Assembly: GCA_948146395.1 (NCBI GenBank)
Contig: OX411551.1
Location: forward strand, 43,248,796 to 43,312,795
DNA length: 64,000 bases
Reading direction: 5' to 3'
DNA from: Fragum whitleyi
Lineage: Eukaryota > Mollusca > Bivalvia > Cardiida > Cardiidae
Made by a program: the position numbers and the translations under genes. The notes under the pieces are model-generated. The model saw nothing but the letters and a program-made list of their open reading frames with translations, was not told the DNA's origin and searched no databases. Position 1 is the first letter of the stretch; every line of letters starts with the position of its first letter. Below, piece by piece: positions 57,205 through 64,000 of the stretch.

Positions 57205-57560
57205 AACACAGGATGTGGAATTCCCATGTCCTAACTTGTCCAACATGGGCTTTTGTACTTGCAGACAAGTACATTTTTCAAGGCTACTTGTCCATGGACC
57301 AGTGAATATCAGGGCAAATCTTTGAATGTTACGCAATAGATCTAAGTGATAAATTATTCACTAATATTCATGTAAAAGGATGGAAAAAATTGTTTTAAAT
57401 GATGAAAATGCTGGTTCCACATTTTTATCATTAAAAGCAATATCTTCTCAAAATGTATCAATTTACTTTTTTGCAGACATGTTCATTTTGTTCATGGTCA
57501 AGTAGAAAGTTCAAGTAGTAGCAAGTTCAAATACCAAAAGATCTTACCCTCAGATATCTG
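57205..57560. mobile_element. hAT-like MITE family D, right-arm copy
   Basis: CAGGATGTGGAATTCCCATG at the left is the family D terminus. The centre AATGATGAAAATGCTGG with CCACATTTTTATCATT is the foldback. Inverted partner of 48160-48518. Confidence 0.6.
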
Positions 57561-58299
57561 GGTATTTTTTAACTTTTTGCAGCCAAACAAGAGAGGAAGG
57601 TGAAGTTACAAACAGTTTAAACCAGAGAAATACATTTCAAACTTTAAAAACAGCTATTTATATAACAAGGTTGATTATTTTCTGAAGAAGTCTCAGAGAC
57701 TCTTCTGTCTCTAGGCTGGTTCCATATAGTGTATGTGCACATTCACAGTTGATTGTGCCATTCATTGTTGTACCAAAAACTTCATGCCATGACCTCTTGT
57801 TGTAGTGGTTGGTATTTAGGTTACAATGGTTAAGTTGAAACACAAAGCAAAGATCACATTTTTTTCCTCTTCTGTTGAATTCTTCCACTTTCTGAAGTTA
57901 TTGAAAAACAAAATGTGAAAAAATGACCCTTGTTAAGTTCAATCTAAAATATTCCTGCTCTGACAGAAGGTAAAGATAAAGATTAGCCTGCACATGTGAG
58001 CATTTTAATCTAAATCCTGACCACTTGATTTTTCTTTAAAAACAATATTTTTGAAATGAAACTTATTTTACCCACAATAAGTGCATTCAGGATATCGATT
58101 TCAATTTAATATTCTATGGTTTTTGGTGAACGAAATTTTCGTTCACCAGTGTTATATACCGTGTATGGAAAATCCTGTAGGATCTTAATAGGTTTTAAAT
58201 AAAGCAGTACCTCTTTAGATTCAATTTAGTATCTCTAGATACTTCTCTCTCCAAAATCACTGTTTGTATCGTGAAATGCATGTTTCTAGCATTCTCCAT

Positions 58300-59560
58300 C
58301 AAGTGAAGATAATGAAAATTACCCTTTAAAAACACAAAAATATCTTGGAATGTCTATACGGGCGAATTTTTGATCGGCGTAAGATTGTCGAGAGTTGAGA
58401 GCAAAAACAAAGGTTGTGTCTGTACACTGTATAGACAGATACTATGTTTTTGATTTAAACCTTCGCTATTGCAACTTGTAGTAATTTGCCGGAAATGTGT
58501 GTTTACTGAGGTCGTGAACTCTTGAACTTCTACACACCCCTGATTGGCTATACCCCACGTGACCTACTACGATTTTACCTGCCTTCTTATGAATGAAGTC
58601 TTTGCTTATAAATTACGAAAGGTCAAGTTTACAAACGAATGGAATGTTCCTGCCGTATTTCTCCTATTAAACGCGCCCGAGCGCGATGCAAAACGTTGTG
58701 GGGGCGCTATTATTTCAGACTCTTTTACTTAATTATAAAAAAATACGTATTTTGGTACCTAAGAGAAGCAAACTGTTAACATGTTCGTAATTATCGATTG
58801 AAATACGTACGTTACCCAATACGCTTTTCTATTTATCTATTAAGGCTATAGATTTAAAAAAATTAAATAAAATATTAGCTAATGAATTGTAATTCTGTCA
58901 TTTTAAGTCATCTATCGAAATACGGTCACCTTCGACCATTAATTGCAGCTTTCAAAAGCAAGTGATTGTGTTAGCAGAAGCCGAGATTATTATTATTGTT
59001 ATTATTTGTACAAGGTAGGAAGTTCCAGACGATGCAATATTCAATGTTGCGCTACCGATGGACAAAGCGGTCTAATAAATCATTACCTATTCACGTATGA
59101 AATAAATAATCCTGTATTAAATCCTAAAATTTCGTGATGTGTAAATGCACCCGGTACATGAAATGAAAGTGTTTCGTAGTGAAAACACAAAACATCTGGA
59201 GCTAGCTGGGTCACCGCGTGTCGGCACCCTTTGAAGTCCCCAGATTCTTGCAAGCGGCGACGTCGCTTTTGAAATAAGTCACACACGAGATTTTACGGGG
59301 TTTTTCCTATTTTAACAGTATGAATTGTGACTAGGATTTAATCATTTGACTCGGATATTTTGTATATTTGCAGAAGGTGAAATGATTTCAGAAATATTTT
59401 CGTAACAACGAAAGGGGATTTTGTTCGCATGTGACTTATGAAGAACAACGAGAAATAGTTTTAATTTTGTGTTAAATTTTAACCTTTCGCACTTCCGGAA
59501 GACTGCGCGATTTAGGAAGCGCTAGTTTTTCAGATGTTGAACGATCTTTTAATGACGCAA
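58300..59560. promoter_or_regulatory. CpG-richer non-repeat segment, possible promoter
   Basis: Includes ACGCGCCCGAGCGCGATGC at about 58671-58689 and GATTGGCTATA near 58541. It lies 6-7 kb upstream of the first coding exon on the minus strand and could host its transcription start, but no splice donor linking the two was established. It may instead be the interior of a transposon. Confidence 0.22.
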
Positions 59561-59892
59561 CCAGCCTTATCCTGATAGGAATTTAAGATAGTTAACCCAT
59601 AATCTAATGAACATTACGTCGTGGAGTAGCAGCTTTTGAATTTAAATTCGAGACCGGATTTTTCACCACGGACCATGGACGGTTGGCTGCTGTTGATCGT
59701 ATAGTCAAGGGCCTGGGAATCGTATTTATGGGGGAGCGCGTTTATTAGGCAGGGCGCGTCTAAATTCTCATTGAAACATAAACAAGCACCACATGACCGT
59801 GACCAACCTTGATATGAAATAAAATTTAAACCATTACCAGACAACTTATGTTCTCAACTACCAAATTTACACCTCTTGCTTAAATCCCGTTT

Positions 59893-60735
59893 TTAGCTCC
59901 ACTGGCTGAAAGCCACTGGGGCTATTGTCATGGCGTTGTGTCCGTCGTGTCTCCGTCCGTCTGTGCGTCCGTGCGTGTGATCGTAAACTTTTTCTTTAAA
60001 AATCTTCTCCTCAGCAACTACTGGATGGATTTCAACCAAACTTCACAGGAATGATCCTTGGGTGACCCTCTTTCAAAGTTGTTCAAGAAATTTTGATCCA
60101 ATGAAAACATGGATTTAATGGGCGTGGCTAATTTCCAAATATGGTAAAAAGTGACTTTTCTCAGGTTCTAATTGATGGATACCAATTAAATTTTACATGA
60201 ATGATCCTTGGGTGACTGTTTATCAGTCTACAAAAAATTATTGTGATCAGATGAAAAATATGTATTTTATAGGCGGAAGTTGTTTCTCTATATGTTATAT
60301 AGTGGAAACTTTGAAAAATCATTTTCTCAGAATCTAACAGACAGATATCAACCAAATTTTACATGAATGATCCCTTGGTGACCCTTTATCAGTCTACCAA
60401 AGATTATTGTGATCGGATGAAAAATTTGTATTTTATGGGCGGAGGTCATTTCCACTATATGTTATATAGTGGAAACTTTGAAAATCATTTTCTCAGAATG
60501 TAACTGATGGATATTAATCAAACTTCATTAGTATGATCCTTGTGTGATCCATTATTATGCAGCCAAAAATTATTCGGAAGTCATTTCCCTATATGTTATA
60601 ATAGTGGAAACTTTGATAATCATTTCAACATCAGTAAAACCCAAAATATATAAAAAATCTAGTCAAAACTTAGATTTGCTATTACAAGAAATTCAAGCCT
60701 GTGGAGCGACACAAGCCATTCATGGCTTTCTAGTT
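59893..60735 (-). mobile_element. Helitron-like tandem-core element, family E, copy 3
   Basis: On the minus strand it starts with the AAGCCATGAATGGCTT hairpin, has about four 165-bp units, then ACGCACGGACGC, and ends CCAGTGGCTTTCAGCCAGTGG before AGCTAAAA. The chance 119-residue frame at 60544-60903 overlaps its start and is not a gene. Confidence 0.75.
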
Positions 60736-61189
60736 ATCTTAAAGCTTGTTGTTGCATACTTGTGTAATGTAAATATCTTCGGTTACGGGTATTTTTATAT
60801 CATATTACCCAAATCCAATTTCCTGTTTTTTTTTTTTCGATTCAAACAAGGCCGGAAAACAGGGGATATAGCAATCTCGGTACGATTTACTGTTAATATA
60901 TGAATGTCGTGAATAGATAAATAAATAAAAGAATCAAATGAACAAATATCCCAACACGATAGACCTAATTTCAAATTTTAACATCGAATGGATTTTTTTT
61001 CAAAGTATTTGACATCGTAACTACAACTGTATAGTAGCGCTTCTATCCCTCGGATGGCTCTAGAATTTCCTCAATACAATCATTCATCTATTTGTTTTAC
61101 CGGAAGTATGTAAAATATTACAGAAAACGAAACTTGGATTGTGAATCAATCGCCTGTGGACTGGAGCATCTTTACCTTAATATGGAAAT

Positions 61190-61310
61190 TGGTATTTCTC
61201 GCACCAGAACTATAATGAGCATACATCCGTACGTAGCTGCCATCTTCTACCCTCTTAGGTTTACGATTATCTGCCGTTTGGTAGGAGCAATAGAATTTAA
61301 AAAACGACTA
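61190..61310 (-). mobile_element. SINE family S1 fragment
   Basis: GGTATTTCTCGCACCAGAAC, CTCTTAGGTTTACGATTATC and TGCCGTTTGGTAGGAG match the SINE body without head or tail. It lies inside a 154-codon plus-strand frame (61092-61556), which argues against that frame being a gene over its first half. Confidence 0.5.
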
Positions 61311-61416
61311 TATTTGGACAATTCATTAGCTGTACAAAATACCTTCCTACATAGATTTCATCGAATTATTTTTTGTTTTATTTTTGTTTTGTTTTTTTTT
61401 TTAATTATTTTTTACG

Positions 61417-61556
61417 CAATGGCATCAGATGATTATTCTTTCACGAGACTGAATATTACCGAAAGAGACCAAAACCCTGTAATTACAATTACGAAACAGC
61501 GGTCTTTTAATTCGGAGGAGGGGGGGGGGGGCATTCAGGTCGTACCAGAGCCATAG
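61417..61556 (+). CDS. Small open segment of unknown status
   Basis: After a T-rich tract the frame from an ATG in fair context (CGCAATGG) reads MASDDYSFTRLNITERDQNP, continues through KQRSFNSEE, crosses a G homopolymer and ends VVPEP-stop. Composition is more protein-like than most short frames here, but the G run makes the frame fragile, and the segment lies in arm-specific, repeat-bearing sequence. No family is recognised. Confidence 0.15.
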
Positions 61557-62065
61557 CGGATAACGCTTAAAAGTCAAAATGCAGAAAGACTGCTGTTTAT
61601 TCTGCTAAAATATGGGTTCCGCATGTGGAAATTGAATTACCTTTCTGACTGCTATTTTTTGAGTTAAGAAAAGAATCATTAGTCTAGACACTATAGTTGC
61701 CTGTTTTCTTTTCTCTAGGCTTATCGCTCTCTGTCTATCGGTCTGTCTCTGTCTGTCACTCTCTCTACCTTTCTTTTCCTCTCTTTCTCATTCTTTGAAT
61801 TTAGAATTTTGACGAGACACTTTCCCTTGATTATTTTTATATTTATAATTTCTCTTTTCTCAACGAATTCAATATATCACTTTAGAATGCCAACAGATTC
61901 GTTCACCATCAGTACTTTCAGTGCTTTGATTATTCTGCATGACAAGGGGTTAAAAGGTAAGATCCAGAATATTAGTTATGGTTTTAAAATATTTTACATA
62001 TGGTTATAGTGTATGGAGCATTATATATTGAAAACTCTCTCAAATAAGGATAAGCAAAGGCAAAA

Positions 62066-62566
62066 ATGACAACAGCAATGTCAGACATGGCCATCCCCAA
62101 TCATGAAAGCTTGATAGTGAACTGAAGCTTAATCTATTAAAGATTCTTTTGTACTTGAAGAGATATGCCCCCTTCTGAATATAAGTCTTTAGAATATCAA
62201 AGGGCAATAACTGGTAAATTATGCAAGCAAGAGTTATAGTTCTTGTGCATTGCTCATTTCAATAAGAACTATCCACCTATGGAGTTTCAAGTTGATAGCT
62301 AGCTATTTTACTTTAAGAGATATGCCCAAAAAAAGAGTAAGAGTTAAGAAATAACAAAGGGCAATTAATCCAAAATTATGCAAGCGAGAATTGTTGTTCT
62401 TGTGCAGTACTGCACTTCTCCATGAGATCTATCTATCTTTAAAGTTTCAAGTTGATAGCCACTGAACTTTAGGAGATATGCTCCAGCCAAGTTTAGTGAC
62501 AGAATGTGGAAATGACGGGTGGAGACCAATACTATATCCCCTTCGCAAAAAACGGTGGGGGATAAA
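62066..62566 (+). mobile_element. Pearl-like family O element, right-arm copy, uninterrupted
   Basis: Starts ACAGCAATGTCAGACATGGC, has three units with CAAGCAAGAGTTATAGTTCT-type blocks, then GAATGTGGAAATGACGGG and the end ATATCCCCTTCGCAAAAAAC then GGTGGGGGATAAAAAA. It shows the empty site for the 4.9 kb left-arm insertion. Confidence 0.7.
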
Positions 62567-63439
62567 AAATTTAAAAAACCAAGTGGCAATAACTAAGTTA
62601 TTCTTATTATACTGCATTTATCCTAGTCAAATTGTGTAAGTGCATCGAGTTAAAAGCTATACTAGTAAAGAAGTAATACCTGTTTAAAAAACATGGGACA
62701 GACAGATGGACTGACATGGTGACTCCAGTATAGCCACTTTACTTTGTTATATATATAGTGCTTAAGTGGGGGTAAAATAAAGCAAGATCGGCGTCTCTTA
62801 AAAAATGTGCACTGTGCATCTCTTCAATAAGATCTATTCAACTATAAAGTTTCAAGTAAATAGCACTTATACCTCAGGAGATAGAATGAAAAGAAGAGTG
62901 ATGAAAAACAGCGAGTTCACAATTATGATAATATTAGTGGTGTGACATTTAAATTTTATAAGATACTCCATCAAGAAATTTTGAGGATATACTGGAAAGC
63001 ATTTAACTTCAATACACTTACCTACCTTCAACTACATAATTTTGTTCCAGATCTAACTTAATGTTGTTGTTTTTTCAAGGCTACATGTAGTTGTTATCTT
63101 CTTCACTCATGTTTTTCTCAAGACTCCAAAATATTCAGCAGTTACACTATAAGGTTTATCCCTTTACTATATTTTGAGTTGTATCTGCAATATAAAAGAA
63201 AACTGAAAATGTGGAGGTAAGTATATATAATAGCTTGCACTTATGGATTTCAATTACAATTATTCTTAAGCCTACTACCATTTGAACGAACTTTTCTTAA
63301 ATCTCAAAGGTCAAAGCTCAAGGTCTAATGATATAATGATAAAAGGACTGTTGTAAGTGTGAATACTTCATATTGAAATCGATCATTAAGAGTCATGTTG
63401 GGTATGACCATCCCAACTGCAAAAGCTTGATAAACTAGA

Positions 63440-63750
63440 CTGTCGACTAATACTGTATTACCCCAAAACAAGTGCTTGTCAATAATGTAAAGCCATTTTC
63501 CATCATCCCATAACTCTGTCAAAACACAAAAGTCAATGAATGGATCATAACCAAAATATCACTTGCACATCTCTACCTGATACTGATCACATCTGTAAAG
63601 TTTAATGGAAATCTGCCCATTAGTTGCTGAGAAACTGAATGGACACATAAAAACTACAAATGGATGGATGGACTAAACGATGAACAGACAGATTAACCGA
63701 CCAACAAGCTAACTCCTAATACCCCCATCCCCCACCCCCCATATTTTTTG
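63440..63750 (+). mobile_element. Pearl-like family P element, right-arm copy
   Basis: TACTGTATTACCCCAAAACA, CCATTTTCCATCATCCCATA and CATCTCTACCTGATACTGAT lead to a GGATGGATGGAC tract and the C/G hairpin CCCCCACCCCCCATATTTTT then TGGGGGTA. Inverted partner of 40500-40830. Confidence 0.55.
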
Positions 63751-64000
63751 GGGGTACATTACACTGAAGCTAGCGAAAATTAGGGTCCTTAGATACTGCA
63801 ATTCTTTCTCCTCACTAAGATCAGAGATAGAAGATGAACATGTGTCCACCCCTGATGGCATGTAATAAGACCTGAAACAGTATTTTTAGTTTTGATAAAT
63901 TTGACTTAGTAAGATGACCTTGACATCAAAATATGTGGAATGAAATGGTGAAAGAAACTTTTATGCATTTTTTTTTTACATTGTAACTTGAATAGTGTCC

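Larger units (their letters stand above)
58125..61925. other. 3.8 kb sequence present only in the right arm
   Basis: The right arm breaks inside a diverged family Q element after CTATGGTTTT and resumes at ATTCTGCATGACAAGG. The left arm is continuous there. The extra segment opens with a palindrome, TGGTGAACGAAATTTTCGTTCACCA in two halves (58125-58149). Near its other end is TTCGTTCACCA (about 61892-61902), which would be a terminal inverted repeat, but about 20 further bases follow before homology resumes and no target duplication is clear. The 58300-59560 part is CpG-richer. A family E element (59893-60735) and a SINE fragment are nested in it. Insertion in the right arm or deletion from the left are both possible. 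Confidence 0.6.
56330..64000 (-). repeat. Right arm of the large inverted repeat, cut by the window end
   Basis: The reverse complement aligns with 40165-49402. It starts at CCCCAGTGAAAATATGG and is still aligned at the last base, so the true arm is longer. The arm-specific extra sequence is 58125-61925. It lacks the family C MITE and the 4.9 kb element of the left arm. Confidence 0.85.

Noticed and set aside
61092..61556. 154-codon plus-strand frame as one gene
   Set aside because: Its first half translates a SINE fragment, and its end depends on the length of a G homopolymer. Only the second half is mentioned, at low confidence.

Overview
This is a eukaryotic, AT-rich, intron- and transposon-dominated window that most resembles a bivalve mollusc genome. 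The main reason is the number of short repeat families with one shared layout: a 130-175 bp tandem core, then an ACGG/ACAG microsatellite, then a short terminal hairpin followed by CTAA or ATAA. That layout recalls the bivalve 'pearl' and Helentron/HINE-type non-autonomous elements. tRNA-headed SINEs and many TIR elements (MITEs) fill much of the rest. There are no operons, no bacterial-type genes and no CRISPR array. Most open reading frames are chance frames inside repeats.

One gene is well supported, on the minus strand. Its first coding exon is 52426-52591, with a consensus ACCATGG start and an AAG|GTAAGA donor. A large exon of about 2 kb follows at 33313-35298, then a 63-bp exon at 23793-23855. 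The splice phases of all three agree. The encoded protein is an unrecognised, mostly disordered, Ser/Arg-rich protein with three 39-residue acidic repeats. Weaker candidate exons of the same or another gene lie at 10190-10239, 7037-7203 and 942-1022, all minus. The gene therefore covers at least 29 kb, and the repeats between its exons sit in introns.

Layout: 1-5.3 kb, nested piggyBac-like MITEs, a SINE and pearl-like elements. 5.3-13.9 kb, two large tandem-core elements and quieter sequence. 13.9-23.8 kb, TIR elements, hairpins and three tandem-core elements, with a CpG-richer non-repeat island near 19.1-20.0 kb. 23.8-33.3 kb, intron with MITEs, SINEs and a second long tandem-core element flanked by a 140-bp direct repeat. 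33.3-35.3 kb, the large exon. 36-39 kb, MITE fragments and a promoter-like segment. 40.2-64 kb, a large inverted repeat.

The inverted repeat is the most unusual structure. Its left arm is 40165-49402 and its right arm 56330-64000, and it runs on past the window end. The arms share about 4 kb at a few percent divergence around a 6.9 kb spacer that holds the first coding exon. Each arm was modified after duplication. The left arm gained a 4.9 kb TIR element (42129-47047) and a 388-bp MITE (41472-41859). The right arm carries 3.8 kb of extra sequence (58125-61925). One arm lies in intron 1 and the other upstream of the first coding exon, so inversion of that exon or double-stranded pairing in the transcript is possible. 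Exon joins, element names and functional suggestions are inferences from reading the sequence; no search was run.
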